DNA of 35,134 nucleotides, from contig JAJACK010000006.1 of the NCBI GenBank assembly GCA_022601535.1, forward strand, positions 1 to 35,134, written 5' to 3'. The translations under genes and the position numbers were made by a program. Below, one piece after another: positions 16,509 through 25,573 of this stretch (position 1 is its first letter; every line of letters begins with the position of its first letter). The stretch comes from Chlamydiales bacterium (GTDB lineage: Bacteria; Chlamydiota; Chlamydiia; Chlamydiales; JAAKFR01). The notes below the pieces were generated by a model. That model did no database searches and was not told the origin of the DNA. It worked only from the letters and a program-made list of their open reading frames with translations.

Positions 16509-18229
16509 GGGAACGGAAAGCGGTTCCAATTGTTTTAGAAGGGATCCATAAGCTTGAATACCGCGGTTACGACTCTGCTGGTATCGCCGCTTTTATCGAT
16601 GGGAAATTAGAGATTGAGAAAAAGGTGGGTAAAGTATCAAATCTCGACCACACCTTTGAGGGAAAAACATCCCATCTGGCTATTGCGCAGACACGTTGGG
16701 CGACACACGGCACACCAAATGAGGCAAATGCCCATCCCCATTTCGACCACGCCCAAACTTGTGCTGTCGTTCACAACGGCATCATCGAGAACCACGAAAA
16801 GTTGCGCAAACAACTCGAAAAAAAAGGGATCCAATTCCATTCTGAGACAGATACAGAAGTGATTCCTCAACTCATCAGTTCCCTCTATCAAGGAGACTTT
16901 CTTGCGGCCGTACAACAAGCCGTTTCTCACCTTGAAGGAGCTTTTGCACTTGCTGTCTTGCACAAAGATCACCCCGAAGAGATGGTTTGCGTTGCAAAAG
17001 AGAGTCCCTTAGCCATCGGTGTTGGTGAAGGTGAGATGTTTATCGGCTCAGATGCACAAGCCTTTTTAAAACACACTCGCCAGGTGGTCTATCTTCACTC
17101 AGGAGAAGTGGCGCATCTCACAGCCAAAGAAGTCAAAGTCTTTGATACAAACCGAGCGCTTCTTACAAAAGAGATCACAGAAGTTGGCAATGAGATAGAA
17201 GATCCCACCAAAGGAAATTTCACCCACTACACCCTCAAAGAGATCTACGAGCAACCACACACCCTTAAAACCGCAATCATGGGTGAAATCGATCTAAAAC
17301 TAGAAACAGTTTCCCGTATTGTCATTTTGGCATGTGGCACCTCTTACCACGCAGGGTTAATTGCAAGCTACACCTTCGAAGAGCTCGCCCGTATTCCAGT
17401 CGAAGTACATGTTTCTTCTGAATACCGCTACCGCACCCCTATTGTAAGCAAAGGGACCTTAGCCATTGCCATCAGTCAATCAGGAGAGACAGCAGACACC
17501 CTTGCAGCGATCAATGAGTTGAAGAAAAAAGGGGCAAAAGTATTGGGAATTTGCAACGTTTTAAATTCAACTTTAACCCGCCTTGCTGACGACTGCCTTT
17601 TTCTTAGAGCTGGCCCTGAAATTGGTGTCTGTTCGACCAAAGCGTTCACAAGTCAGCTCGCCATATTATTTTTGCTCGCCTCAAAACTTGGGAGTCAAAC
17701 AACGTTTCAAAAAGAACTCAAAGTACTTCCCGAAAAAGCAAAACAAGTGCTTCAAAAACACGATCAAATCAAAGAGATTGCAGCTAAATATGCCCAATTT
17801 GACAATTTTTTCTACCTAGGGCGTCGTTATATGTATCCCACAGCCTTAGAAGGAGCACTCAAACTCAAAGAGATCGGCTACATCAATGCCAATGGTTACG
17901 CTGCAGGAGAAATGAAGCATGGACCCATTGCACTCATCGAACCAAACTGTCCAACAGTTGCATGCATGGGAGATCAGCTCACCTACGACAAAATGATCAG
18001 CAATTTACGCGAGGTGAAAGCGCGTGCAGGTAAAATCATAGCGATTGTTCCCGAAAAATGGGACGCCTCTCTTGCAGATGATGTGATCACAATTCCTCAA
18101 ACATGTGACGAACTCGCTCCCATTTTAACAACGATTGCAACACAGCTCCTCGCCTATGAGATTGCAAGCTTGCGAGGGTGTGAGATCGATCAACCACGCA
18201 ATCTTGCCAAATCTGTCACCGTCGAGTAG
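16484..18229 (+). CDS. glmS: Glutamine-fructose-6-phosphate aminotransferase (isomerizing)
   Basis: Makes glucosamine-6-phosphate from fructose-6-phosphate and glutamine. The N-terminal nucleophile Cys2 in MCGIAGYIG defines the class II glutaminase domain, with QTRWATHG and HNGIIENH following. The two SIS sugar-isomerase domains occupy roughly 265-400 and 430-565, with ACGTSYHAG, ISQSGETADT and EMKHGPIALIE visible. It ends in the family signature DQPRNLAKSVTVE. At 581 residues it is about 25 shorter than the usual ~605; part of the loss is in the linker after KEIYEQPHTLKTAI, before the first SIS strand. Start and stop are clear. It overlaps glmM by 25 bases at its 5' end and an unknown convergent gene by 14 at its 3' end. 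Confidence 0.97.
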   Translation: MCGIAGYIGERKAVPIVLEGIHKLEYRGYDSAGIAAFIDGKLEIEKKVGKVSNLDHTFEGKTSHLAIAQTRWATHGTPNEANAHPHFDHAQTCAVVHNGIIENHEKLRKQLEKKGIQFHSETDTEVIPQLISSLYQGDFLAAVQQAVSHLEGAFALAVLHKDHPEEMVCVAKESPLAIGVGEGEMFIGSDAQAFLKHTRQVVYLHSGEVAHLTAKEVKVFDTNRALLTKEITEVGNEIEDPTKGNFTHYTLKEIYEQPHTLKTAIMGEIDLKLETVSRIVILACGTSYHAGLIASYTFEELARIPVEVHVSSEYRYRTPIVSKGTLAIAISQSGETADTLAAINELKKKGAKVLGICNVLNSTLTRLADDCLFLRAGPEIGVCSTKAFTSQLAILFLLASKLGSQTTFQKELKVLPEKAKQVLQKHDQIKEIAAKYAQFDNFFYLGRRYMYPTALEGALKLKEIGYINANGYAAGEMKHGPIALIEPNCPTVACMGDQLTYDKMISNLREVKARAGKIIAIVPEKWDASLADDVITIPQTCDELAPILTTIATQLLAYEIASLRGCEIDQPRNLAKSVTVE

Positions 18230-18749
18230 TTTGCTCTACAAGCTTAATAAGAAGGGTTATTTTCTCACTATGATTTAATGTGTCTAAGAAAGAAGAGTTT
18301 GCAGGGAAATAGCGAAGTCTTAGCTTAGGGGATAGCTTCATAAGGTGTGTGCAAAAGGTATATTTTTCTGTTGGGCTAGGGTTTTGAGAATAGTATCTCC
18401 TAAGATACCTTTGGCATAGAGTTCGTTGATCATCAGTAAGTTTGCATAAATAACTCAGTCTTTTTGATATAAGTGTAACACGAAAGCAGGTTCCCTCAAA
18501 AAGATCTTTTTTAAAGAGCTGAAATACACGAGAAGCTTTGAGGACATCTCCTTTATTTTTGGGAGATACTTTGGAATATTCCTTAACGAAAATGTTAAAA
18601 AAAACATTTTGATCTTCACGTACCATCAAAGGCCAGAGGCCTGCAAAAAGTTTTGAAATCAAGCCCTCGATTGTATCTGGCAAAGGGCTTGGCCCTGGAG
18701 GATCTAACGATTCATAACCGTTTCTAACTTCTCTAACTACTGTGCTCAT
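18216..18749 (-). CDS. Unknown basic protein
   Basis: A 177-residue frame that I do not recognise. The N-terminus carries a Pro-rich stretch (LDPPGPSPLPD), and the rest is predicted helical, with basic and Cys-containing segments such as LCQRYLRRYYSQNP and LKLSPKLRLRYFP-like runs. There is no signal peptide or membrane segment. The region is more AT-rich than glmS and the thioesterase on either side, which fits an accessory gene. It runs convergently to glmS, with a 14-base overlap, and lies downstream of the thioesterase on the same strand with a 38-base gap. No clear ribosome-binding site precedes the ATG. Length and lack of interruption make it probably real. Confidence 0.6.
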   Translation of the reverse strand: MSTVVREVRNGYESLDPPGPSPLPDTIEGLISKLFAGLWPLMVREDQNVFFNIFVKEYSKVSPKNKGDVLKASRVFQLFKKDLFEGTCFRVTLISKRLSYLCKLTDDQRTLCQRYLRRYYSQNPSPTEKYTFCTHLMKLSPKLRLRYFPANSSFLDTLNHSEKITLLIKLVEQTTRR

Positions 18750-18787
18750 AGGAAAAGAGTATCCCCTAAATGTTTAATTTTCAACGA

Positions 18788-19279
18788 TTATCGCCGCTTT
18801 TTACTCTCTTGAGCGAGGAGTAGGCGGAATTTTCGTCGATCACCCGCCTCTTCAAAACGTCTCTTTTGAAGGTCGGTTTCTGTGATCACCTCAGGAACCG
18901 AGGTTGGTTTCCCTTTTTCGTCTAAAGCAACGCAGGTGAAGTAGGCTGAGACAATATGACGATGCTCTCGGGTTTTGATATTTTCAGCGAGCACTTTTGC
19001 TCCGATTTCCATCGATGCATTCCAGCTCCGGTTGATTGATGATTGGATAATCAACACCTCACCGAGATGAGCAGGAGCCAAAAAATGGAGAGCATCGACA
19101 GAAGCTGTCGCGCAGATTTCTTCAGAATGCCTCTCAGCCACAACAATGGTGATCCGATCGAGCATGCTCATCACCACACCCCCAAAGAGCGTTTGGTTCG
19201 TATTTAGATCGTTTGGAAAAATTTTATAAGTGTGATTTTCAACAGCTGTTGAAGAGACGGTTTTTCCTTTCTTTTTCAT
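18788..19279 (-). CDS. Hotdog-fold acyl-CoA thioesterase
   Basis: A 163-residue thioesterase of the YciA/ACOT7-like hotdog family, hydrolysing acyl-CoA to free fatty acid and CoA. The family helix is visible as FPNDLNTNQTLFGGVVMSMLD, split as an N-terminal strand followed by the catalytic NxxxTLFGG segment and an Asp in MLDRI. ASVDALHFLAPAHLGE and SAYFTCVALDEKGKP are the usual second and later strands. The basic tail SKKRR is typical of the group. An open frame extends to 19360, but the ATG at 19279 gives the normal N-terminus and avoids overlapping tyrP. It is divergent from tyrP with only 23 bases between starts. Confidence 0.87.
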   Translation of the reverse strand: MKKKGKTVSSTAVENHTYKIFPNDLNTNQTLFGGVVMSMLDRITIVVAERHSEEICATASVDALHFLAPAHLGEVLIIQSSINRSWNASMEIGAKVLAENIKTREHRHIVSAYFTCVALDEKGKPTSVPEVITETDLQKRRFEEAGDRRKFRLLLAQESKKRR

Positions 19280-19302
19280 ACCGGTTATATTACATTGTTC
19301 CC

Positions 19303-20454
19303 ATGAATATGAAAAGAGGTTCTGTCTTTGGAGCCTCCCTATTGGTCGCTGGAACAGCAATTGGGGGAGGCGTGTTGGCCATGCCAGTGCTCACAGGAGC
19401 TGGGGGATTTATCCCTGCAGTCTTGATCTATTTGGTCTGTTGGCTCTTTATGGCAAAGACCGCTGTCTTGATCATGGAAGTCTTTTTGTGGAGCCCCAAA
19501 GAGGTCAACCTCGTCTCAATGGCTCAGATGACTATGGGAAGGTTTGGAAAAATCTCCGCATGGATTCTCTACCTCTACCTCTTTTATTCACTCACCATTG
19601 CCTATATTGCTGGGGGAGGAGGATTGGTCAGTCAACTTCTTCAAACCTCCAAGGTGTTGGGGCCACTCATCTTTGTCCTTGCCTTTGCCCCTTTTGTTTT
19701 GATCGGCCCTTGGATTGCAGACCGAGTCAACCGTTTGTTGATGTTTGGGTTGATCCTCTTTTTCTTCCTTTTTGTCTATCTCGGACTGGGTAACATCGAC
19801 CTCGATTTGCTCGGCTATGCAGATTGGTCTCTAGCCCTTCGCTCCACCCCGATTATCTTCACAGCATTTGGATTTCAAGGATTGATTCCTACACTGACAA
19901 ACTACCTAGACCGCGATCCAAAGCGGGTGAAAAAAGCGATCTATCTCGGCAGCGCAACAGCTCTTTTTCTCTACATCCTTTGGGAAGCTCTCTTTTTAGG
20001 GATTGTTCCACTCGATAGATTTGAAGAGGCGAAGCAATTAGGGGAGATGGCAGTCTCTCCACTCCGACACATCTCAGACCTCAACTGGCTCTACATCGTA
20101 GGTCAATTTTTTGCCTTTTTTGCGATCGTTACTTCTTTTTTAGGTGTGACCCTCGGCCTTCTCGACTTTTTAGCCGATGGCTTGAAAGTAAAGAAAACCT
20201 TTAAAGGGCGATTTCTCCTCTCCTTGTTGATCTACCTTCCGCCACTTGCCTTTGCCCTCTTTAATCCAACCCTTTTTCTCAATGCTCTTCAATATGGAGG
20301 AGGAATTGGGTGCGCCCTTCTCTTGGGCCTTCTTCCCATCTTGATGGTTTGGTTTGGAAAGAAAAAATTTGAATCCCGTACATCTGTGTGGACTTTGGGA
20401 TTGATGACCCTCTTTGTGTTTTTTGAATTGACAATCATGATTCCTTGGTTTTAA
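19303..20454 (+). CDS. tyrP: Aromatic amino acid permease, TyrP/HAAAP family
   Basis: An inner-membrane transporter for tyrosine and/or tryptophan with about eleven hydrophobic segments in 383 residues. The first helix GASLLVAGTAIGGGVLAMP carries the family's GxxIGxGxLxxP substrate/sodium-loop pattern. FTAFGFQGLIPTLTNYL matches the mid-protein conserved block. Position between glmS and yccA is the same as in Chlamydia, where one or two tyrP copies occur; only one is present here. I start at the ATG at 19303 because the upstream frame to 19213 lies inside the divergent thioesterase. No Shine-Dalgarno is visible before either nearby ATG (19303, 19309). A TATATT at 19286-19291 may be its -10 box. 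Confidence 0.92.
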   Translation: MNMKRGSVFGASLLVAGTAIGGGVLAMPVLTGAGGFIPAVLIYLVCWLFMAKTAVLIMEVFLWSPKEVNLVSMAQMTMGRFGKISAWILYLYLFYSLTIAYIAGGGGLVSQLLQTSKVLGPLIFVLAFAPFVLIGPWIADRVNRLLMFGLILFFFLFVYLGLGNIDLDLLGYADWSLALRSTPIIFTAFGFQGLIPTLTNYLDRDPKRVKKAIYLGSATALFLYILWEALFLGIVPLDRFEEAKQLGEMAVSPLRHISDLNWLYIVGQFFAFFAIVTSFLGVTLGLLDFLADGLKVKKTFKGRFLLSLLIYLPPLAFALFNPTLFLNALQYGGGIGCALLLGLLPILMVWFGKKKFESRTSVWTLGLMTLFVFFELTIMIPWF

Positions 20455-20473
20455 TTTCCCAAAGCCCTATAAT
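20445..20473 (+). promoter_or_regulatory. Promoter of the BI-1 family gene (yccA)
   Basis: TTGGTT (20445-20450), a 17-base spacer and a perfect TATAAT (20468-20473) lie across the tyrP stop codon, 25 bases before the ATG of the next gene. The intervening AGGAG supplies the ribosome-binding site. This gives the BI-1 gene its own transcript in addition to any read-through from tyrP. Confidence 0.6.
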
Positions 20474-20498
20474 GGGGCCAAAAATAGGAGAGTTTAAG

Positions 20499-21218
20499 AT
20501 GCCTCTATACGATCGAGATTATGTACAAGTTCAAGATTCCCGCGATGTGGGAGTTTTTTCTACCCGAGTTTACGGATGGATGGCCATTGGCCTTGCTTTT
20601 ACAGCTGCAGTTGCCTTTTTTGTCTACGCATCGGGGCTCTATGTCAAACTGATGCCTTTTTGGTGGGTTTGGGCATTTGGAACATTTGGCATTGCAATGA
20701 CAATTAACCGAGCGGTTAGCCGAGGTTCTCTTCAGACAGTGATCACCCTTTTTCTGGCTTACGCAGGCCTTGAAGGAGTTTTATTTGGCACGATTTTACC
20801 CGGCTTTGCCGCAGCATTTGGGGGGCAAGTGATTTGGGCTGCCTTTGCCACAGCTGCTTCTGTCTTTGGAATGGCGATGGCATACGGAATGTTCACCAAA
20901 TCAGACCTCACAACTCTCGGCCGGATCCTCACCTTTGCTGTGATTGGACTTGTCGTTGTGAGTCTTATCTTCATGGTCCTCTCCTTTTTCATGGAGATGC
21001 GCCTTTTACATCTTTTTATCAGCTGGCTTGGTCTTGCGATCTTCGTTGGCCTAACAGCGTATGATGCGCAAACAATCCGTCGCTTTTCAATGCAGGCAGA
21101 CGTCCATTCGGTCGCCTCCTATAAGCTGTCGATGATTATGGCGCTGAAGATGTATGTCAATGTGATCATGATTTTCTGGTACCTCCTCCAGATTTTCTCA
21201 TCAGGCAGCCGCCGGTAA
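20499..21218 (+). CDS. yccA: Bax inhibitor-1 family membrane protein (YccA/YbhL-like)
   Basis: A 239-residue integral membrane protein of the BI-1/UPF0005 family with seven hydrophobic segments. Family marks include STRVYGWMAIGLAFTAAVA at the first helix, LAYAGLEGVLFG in the middle and the conserved FVGLTAYDAQTIRR before the last helix. The family forms calcium leak channels or modulates FtsH-type proteolysis in other bacteria; the role here is unknown. The open frame begins at 20445, but the ATG at 20499 has AGGAG nine bases upstream and gives the normal N-terminus MPLYDRDYV. Its place between tyrP and ftsY matches Chlamydia. Confidence 0.93.
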   Translation: MPLYDRDYVQVQDSRDVGVFSTRVYGWMAIGLAFTAAVAFFVYASGLYVKLMPFWWVWAFGTFGIAMTINRAVSRGSLQTVITLFLAYAGLEGVLFGTILPGFAAAFGGQVIWAAFATAASVFGMAMAYGMFTKSDLTTLGRILTFAVIGLVVVSLIFMVLSFFMEMRLLHLFISWLGLAIFVGLTAYDAQTIRRFSMQADVHSVASYKLSMIMALKMYVNVIMIFWYLLQIFSSGSRR

Positions 21219-21271
21219 ATATCTTGCTTCTATAAGATTAAAACGCGTTTGTCATGAATACCTAAAAGATT

Positions 21272-21486
21272 TCAAATAAGTTGAGATAGAAAGGTCTTTG
21301 CAGAGACAATAATAGGTTGAGTGTATTTGAAACAGTCCACTTTTTCGTAAGGAGCGGTAAGCTCGATTTGGAAGGCGTGAGGAGCTCCTGTTTGTTTTTG
21401 AGAGTAGGAGAGTGAAGGGCTAAGAGATGTTTTTTTCCACCTTTCGCTTCAACCAAAAACCATGGCTTTGAATCGTTAAAAAGTCA
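21272..21486 (-). pseudogene. Frameshifted C-terminal remnant of an AAA ATPase/DUF4143-type protein
   Basis: Reading the minus strand, one frame gives LFNDSKPWFLVEAKGG from about 21483. After a run of seven A (in ggtggaaaaaaacat) the coherent reading moves to another frame, SLSPSLSYSQKQTGAPHAFQ, then ELTAPYEKVDCF and a stop at 21272. Joined, the two pieces have the shape of the C-terminal tail of DUF4143-containing ATPases: a 'KPW-LVE-K' strand followed by a 'SPSL-YFQ---G-PHAFQ' helix-strand. Neither frame has a usable start, and the part upstream is absent (a TGA and then the ftsY terminator). I therefore call a decayed fragment, not a gene. The family assignment comes from pattern memory and needs a profile search. 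Confidence 0.55.
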
Positions 21487-21518
21487 TGACCATTTTACGA
21501 TTCATCGTAAAATAGTCA
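21478..21518 (-). terminator. Rho-independent terminator of ftsY
   Basis: On the minus strand, just after the ftsY stop, the arms TGACTATTTTACGA and TCGTAAAATGGTCA pair with a single mismatch around a four-base loop (21487-21518). A short AT-rich gap and five T (complement of 21478-21482) follow. The stem is 13 pairs long, though AT-rich, and the T run is short and offset by four bases, so strength is uncertain. Confidence 0.6.
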
Positions 21519-21522
21519 GGAT

Positions 21523-22383
21523 TTAGGAGAGGAGATCATCGATAAATTGCTTTGGCTGAAATGGTCGAAGATCTGTTGCAGACTCTCCAACTCCAATAAA
21601 TTTGATCGGGAGATTGAGTTTTGCTTGAAGGGCAATCGCCGTTCCCCCTTTAGCAGTCCCGTCAAGCTTGGTGAGAATGAGACCTGAGAGAGGGGTGAAC
21701 TTGTGGAAGATAAGAGCCTGTTCCACTCCATTTTGCCCAATTGTGGCATCGAGAACAAGGAGCGTCTCATGAGGTGCATCGGGGAGTGCTTTGCCGCAGA
21801 CACGGCAGATTTTTTCAAGCTCTTGCATCAAATCACTTTTAGTGTGGAGGCGTCCCGCTGTATCGATGAGAACGATATCAATGCCACGACTTTTTGCAGC
21901 TGTAATTGCATCGAAAGCAACAGAAGCAGGGTCGCTTCCAGGAGCCCCTTTGACAATTTCAATATTGAGCTTTTGAGACCAAAGCTCGAGTTGGTCAATA
22001 GCTGCTGCACGAAATGTATCTGCTGCTGCAACAAGAACTGATTTTCCAAGTTGAGCGTAGTGGTGTGCTAGTTTTGCAATTGAGGTTGTCTTTCCATTTC
22101 CGTTCACTCCAACGATCAAAATGACGTGGGGAGAAGTGGTTGGGGAAGTTGTCGGCTGTGCTCCCAGTTTTTCGATGAGCTGCTCTTTGATCTCTTTGAG
22201 AATATCTTCATAGGAGATCTTTGAATTCTTCTTATAGAGAGTTCGGACGTGGTCTGTGAGAGAAGCACTTGTTTGTGCACCTAGATCAGCCTCATAGAAG
22301 AGCTCTTCTACTTTCTCAAGAACCTCCTCATCGATCTTGCCACCAAAGAGGTTACGTAGCTTTTTTCCTAGATATTTAAACAT
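21523..22383 (-). CDS. ftsY: Signal recognition particle receptor FtsY
   Basis: GTPase that docks SRP-ribosome complexes at the inner membrane. The 286 residues hold the N domain helices (1-80) and the G domain: P-loop GVNGNGKTT (92-100), DTFRAAAIDQL (122-132), DTAGR, the TKLDGTAKGG block, and the terminal VGESATDLRPF. There is no long acidic A domain, so membrane attachment must rely on the N-terminal amphipathic helix (MFKYLGKKLRNLFGGK), as in other short FtsY proteins. It is divergent from sucC across 54 bases, and followed by a probable intrinsic terminator. Order yccA-ftsY-sucC matches Chlamydia. Confidence 0.97.
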   Translation of the reverse strand: MFKYLGKKLRNLFGGKIDEEVLEKVEELFYEADLGAQTSASLTDHVRTLYKKNSKISYEDILKEIKEQLIEKLGAQPTTSPTTSPHVILIVGVNGNGKTTSIAKLAHHYAQLGKSVLVAAADTFRAAAIDQLELWSQKLNIEIVKGAPGSDPASVAFDAITAAKSRGIDIVLIDTAGRLHTKSDLMQELEKICRVCGKALPDAPHETLLVLDATIGQNGVEQALIFHKFTPLSGLILTKLDGTAKGGTAIALQAKLNLPIKFIGVGESATDLRPFQPKQFIDDLLS

Positions 22384-22437
22384 TGATCTAAAAGATATGA
22401 TAGCACATAAGAAGATTTAATTGGGGGAAACTCTTTC

Positions 22438-23535
22438 ATGAATACACACGAATATCAAGCAAAAACCTTATTGCAAAAATATGGGATTCCCACTCCTCCT
22501 TTTGAGGTTGTTTCTAGCCGAGAAGAGGCGGAGGCTGCTCTTTTGAAATTAGGAATCGAAGAGGGTGTTGTCAAAGTGCAGGTGCATGCAGGGGGACGTG
22601 GGAAAGCAGGAGGAGTGAAACTTGGAAAAATTCTTCCTCTTGTCGATGAGATGCTCGGCATGCGGATCCAAAATCAACAGACAGGAGCAAAGGGAGTTAT
22701 TGCCAATCAACTCCTCATCACCCCAGCAGTCGATATTGCAAAGGAGTACTACTTGGCAGCTGTGATCGATAGAGAGCGGGCTGAACCGATTTTGATGGCT
22801 TCAAAAGAGGGAGGAATGGAGATTGAAGAGAATCCCGACCGTATTGTGAAAGTTTCTTTCGATGAGGTAGAAAAGCTTGTAGCTTTAATGGAATGGGACG
22901 ATCAAGGAAGGGAGATTGCACAAAACTTGGCAAAAGCCTTTTTAGAGTGTGACGGTTCGCTTTTAGAGATCAACCCTCTGGTTTTGACAAAAGAGGGAGA
23001 GCTTTTGGCAGTGGATGCAAAGTTTTCAATCGATGACAACGCTCTTTTCCGTCATCCAGACATTGCCAAATGGTACGATCCCACTCAATCGACTGAAGGT
23101 GAAGTGATGGCAAAAGAGTACGACCTTGCTTATATCGGCTTAGAAGGAGAGATTGGGTGTTTGGTCAACGGGGCTGGATTGGCGATGGCAACGATGGATA
23201 TCATCCATTTTTACGGGGGAAAACCGGCCAATTTCCTCGATGTGGGAGGGGGTGCAACAAAAGAGCAAGTTGCACACGGTTTTAAGATTATTTTGTCCGA
23301 TCCAAGTGTGAAGTCGATCTTTGTCAATATTTTCGGGGGAATTATGGATTGTGGTGTCCTTGCGGAGGGGATTGTCGCCGCTTCAAAAGAGGGAGTGCAT
23401 GTGCCACTTGTTGTTCGAATGGAAGGAACCAATGTTGAGATTGGGAAAAAAATATTGAAAGAGTCGGGTTTAGATATCATCACGGCAGATACGATGGCTG
23501 ATGGAGCGATCAAGGCGGTAAAATGGCAGTCTTAA
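22438..23535 (+). CDS. sucC: Succinyl-CoA synthetase (succinate-CoA ligase) beta subunit
   Basis: Nucleotide- and succinate-binding subunit of the TCA-cycle enzyme that makes ATP or GTP from succinyl-CoA. It opens with [18 protein letters not shown] and contains the ATP-grasp fold: [17 protein letters not shown], the metal-site LEINPLVLT, then [26 protein letters not shown] and [10 protein letters not shown] of the ligase domain. At 365 residues it is about 20 shorter than E. coli SucC, the loss lying mainly in the ATP-grasp middle. A GGGGG lies about ten bases before the ATG. Its last 13 bases overlap sucD. Confidence 0.97.
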   Translation: MNTHEYQAKTLLQKYGIPTPPFEVVSSREEAEAALLKLGIEEGVVKVQVHAGGRGKAGGVKLGKILPLVDEMLGMRIQNQQTGAKGVIANQLLITPAVDIAKEYYLAAVIDRERAEPILMASKEGGMEIEENPDRIVKVSFDEVEKLVALMEWDDQGREIAQNLAKAFLECDGSLLEINPLVLTKEGELLAVDAKFSIDDNALFRHPDIAKWYDPTQSTEGEVMAKEYDLAYIGLEGEIGCLVNGAGLAMATMDIIHFYGGKPANFLDVGGGATKEQVAHGFKIILSDPSVKSIFVNIFGGIMDCGVLAEGIVAASKEGVHVPLVVRMEGTNVEIGKKILKESGLDIITADTMADGAIKAVKWQS

Positions 23536-24395
23536 TCGATAAAGAGACAAAAGTAATCACACAAGGGATTACCGGAAAATCAGGAACATTTCACACAGAA
23601 CAAGGCATAGCTTACGGCTCGACCTATGTGGGGGGTGTCACCCCTAAAAAAGGGGGGCAAAAGCACCTAGGGCTTCCTGTTTTTAATACCGTCCTAGAAG
23701 CAAAAGAAACGACCGGCTGTACAGCGAGTTTGGTTTTTGTTCCAGCCCCCTTTGCTGCAAAAGCTATTTTAGAAGCTGAAGAAGCTGGAATTGAGCTCAT
23801 CGTTTGTATTACCGAAGGAATACCAGTACGTGATATGCTCGAAGTTTCGCATGTGATGAAAAAGAGCAAAAGCCGTTTGATCGGACCCAACTGCCCTGGA
23901 ATTATCACTCCAGATGGTTGTAAGATTGGAATTATGCCAGGCTATATCCACAAACGGGGAAAAGTGGGAATTGTCTCCCGTTCAGGAACGCTTACCTATG
24001 AAGCTGTATGGCAGACAACTGAAGAAGGATTGGGACAGAGTACTTGTGTTGGAATTGGGGGAGACCCTTTAAATGGAACGAATTTTATCGATATGCTCGA
24101 GCTTTTTGAAAAAGATCCTGAAACCGAAGGAATTTTGATGATCGGTGAGATTGGCGGTACAGCTGAAGAAGAAGCTGCAGAGTGGATCGCAGCGCATGGG
24201 ACCAAGCCTATCGTCTCATTGATTGCAGGAATCACCGCCCCTCCAGGTCGCCGAATGGGGCACGCTGGTGCAATTATTTCTGGAGGAAAAGGGACCGCTG
24301 AAGAGAAGATCAAGGCACTTGAAAAAGCAGGAGTTGTTGTTGCTAAGACTCCTTCTGTCATTGGAGAGACATTGAAAAAGGTGATGCATGCTTAG
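23523..24395 (+). CDS. sucD: Succinyl-CoA synthetase alpha subunit
   Basis: CoA-binding, phosphohistidine-bearing subunit that pairs with SucC. The Rossmann CoA domain shows [11 protein letters not shown] and [11 protein letters not shown]. The ligase part shows [10 protein letters not shown] (121-130), [11 protein letters not shown] and the catalytic His247 in [17 protein letters not shown]. The 290-residue length is normal. The ATG lies inside the 3' end of sucC (13-base overlap), and its own stop overlaps the next gene by eight bases, so sucC-sucD-M50 are one translationally coupled unit. Confidence 0.98.
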   Translation: MAVLIDKETKVITQGITGKSGTFHTEQGIAYGSTYVGGVTPKKGGQKHLGLPVFNTVLEAKETTGCTASLVFVPAPFAAKAILEAEEAGIELIVCITEGIPVRDMLEVSHVMKKSKSRLIGPNCPGIITPDGCKIGIMPGYIHKRGKVGIVSRSGTLTYEAVWQTTEEGLGQSTCVGIGGDPLNGTNFIDMLELFEKDPETEGILMIGEIGGTAEEEAAEWIAAHGTKPIVSLIAGITAPPGRRMGHAGAIISGGKGTAEEKIKALEKAGVVVAKTPSVIGETLKKVMHA

Positions 24396-25536
24396 AATAC
24401 CTGGAAAAATCCCCATCGCCATTCACCCCCTCTTCTGGCTTGTCGCACTCTTTATCGGGTGGATGTGGACCATGAGCTTGCTCGGCGCTTTTGTCTGCCT
24501 TTTCATCATCCTTTTTTCCGTTCTTTTCCACGAATTTGGACACGCCTTAACAGCGGCTGCCTTTGGACAAAAAACGCGCATTGAGCTCGCCGCTTTTGGT
24601 GGCTTCACCTACAGAGAGGGGAGGAAACTCCGCCTTTGGGAAGAATTCCTTATCGTTCTCAATGGACCGATTGCCGGTTTTCTCATCTTTGTCGCAGCCT
24701 ACCTTCTCTACCGATACATCCCCATTGAAAATGAGATGCTCAACTTTGCCGTCCGCTTCACCTTTGTTGCCAACCTCTTTTGGACAATCATCAATCTCAT
24801 TCCTGTCCTTCCCCTTGATGGAGGGCATCTTTTGAGCATTATCCTCGAAGCGATTTTTGGTTTTAAAGGGATCAAGATGGCAATCATCGTCGGCCTTGTC
24901 GTTGCAATTGGGATCAGCATTTTCTTCTTTGCAATGGGAATGTTCCTCATTGGAGCTCTCTTTCTTATTCTCACCTTTGAGAGCTTTCGATCTCTTCGTT
25001 ACTACAAGATTTTCAATGAAAAAGATCGCGATACTGCCTTGCAAACTTTAATGAAAGAGGCTGACCTAGACTACGCTGAAGGGAGGAGTGAAGAGGCACT
25101 TCAAAAACTAGATGAAGTGAGAGAGAAGACCAAAGAGGGAATTTTATATACACTTGCTACACAAGAACTTGCAGAAATTTACCGAGATCAGAAGAAGTAT
25201 AAAGAAGCGTTTGAGCTTTTGGTTCCGATCAAATCCCATCTTTCAGGAGAGCACTTAGCGCTTTTTCATTTCTTAGCCTATATGAATCAGGACTATATGG
25301 CAGTGATCGAAGTTGCAAACAAGTGTTTCCAAGACATTCCTTCGTACAATACAGCCTTGATCAACGCACTTGCTTACGGCTCTCAAAACAAAGCGGAGCC
25401 AGCGGTAGGATGGTTAGAGTGTGCTGTTCGAGAGGGGCTTCCTTCGGTAGAGGATGCGCTTGACCGAATAGAGTTTGATGCGATCCGAAGCACCTCTTCT
25501 TTCAAAAAGTTCGAATCAAAACACTCAGAAGATTAG
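24388..25536 (+). CDS. Site-2-protease (M50) family membrane metalloprotease with C-terminal repeat domain
   Basis: A 382-residue intramembrane zinc protease. The zinc motif is HEFGH (His48-Glu49-His52) in the second hydrophobic segment, and the third ligand is Asp144 in [11 protein letters not shown], the M50 NxxPxxxLDGG pattern. About five to six membrane segments occupy residues 1-205. The C-terminal ~170 residues are soluble helical pairs ([36 protein letters not shown]) that look TPR-like and probably bind a partner. The class cleaves membrane-bound regulators; no anti-sigma factor is adjacent, so the substrate is unknown. The start overlaps sucD by eight bases. The last codons (KHSED-stop) lie in a 19-bp sequence repeated at the end of the 266-residue unknown gene downstream. 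Confidence 0.88.
   Translation: MLRIPGKIPIAIHPLFWLVALFIGWMWTMSLLGAFVCLFIILFSVLFHEFGHALTAAAFGQKTRIELAAFGGFTYREGRKLRLWEEFLIVLNGPIAGFLIFVAAYLLYRYIPIENEMLNFAVRFTFVANLFWTIINLIPVLPLDGGHLLSIILEAIFGFKGIKMAIIVGLVVAIGISIFFFAMGMFLIGALFLILTFESFRSLRYYKIFNEKDRDTALQTLMKEADLDYAEGRSEEALQKLDEVREKTKEGILYTLATQELAEIYRDQKKYKEAFELLVPIKSHLSGEHLALFHFLAYMNQDYMAVIEVANKCFQDIPSYNTALINALAYGSQNKAEPAVGWLECAVREGLPSVEDALDRIEFDAIRSTSSFKKFESKHSED
25517..25535 (+). repeat. 19-bp direct repeat, left copy
   Basis: The sequence caaaacactcagaagatta at the 3' end of the M50 gene recurs exactly at 26503-26521. It encodes the tail KHSED plus the first two stop bases in both genes, in the same frame. The repeats bracket an AT-rich segment of 986 bases (repeat-to-repeat period). 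Confidence 0.95.
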
Positions 25537-25560
25537 ATTCTAAGATGGCAGTTTCCTCTG

Positions 25561-25566
25561 TATAAA
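25561..25566 (+). promoter_or_regulatory. Possible -10 element of the small-ORF operon
   Basis: TATAAA stands seven bases before the ATG of the small ORF and is the only -10-like hexamer in the 38-base gap after the M50 stop. No good -35 box lies 16-18 bases upstream. If it is real, the transcript would start at or next to the ATG. Confidence 0.3.
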
Positions 25567-25573
25567 GAATCAA

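Noticed and set aside
21262-21456. 64-codon minus-strand open frame between yccA and ftsY read as a gene
   Set aside because: Only its first part is protein-like; the coherent reading changes frame at an A run, so it is better explained as a pseudogene fragment.
21487-21518. The near-perfect palindrome as a dif-like or attachment site
   Set aside because: It does not resemble XerCD sites and lies directly after the ftsY stop with a short T run, so an intrinsic terminator is simpler.
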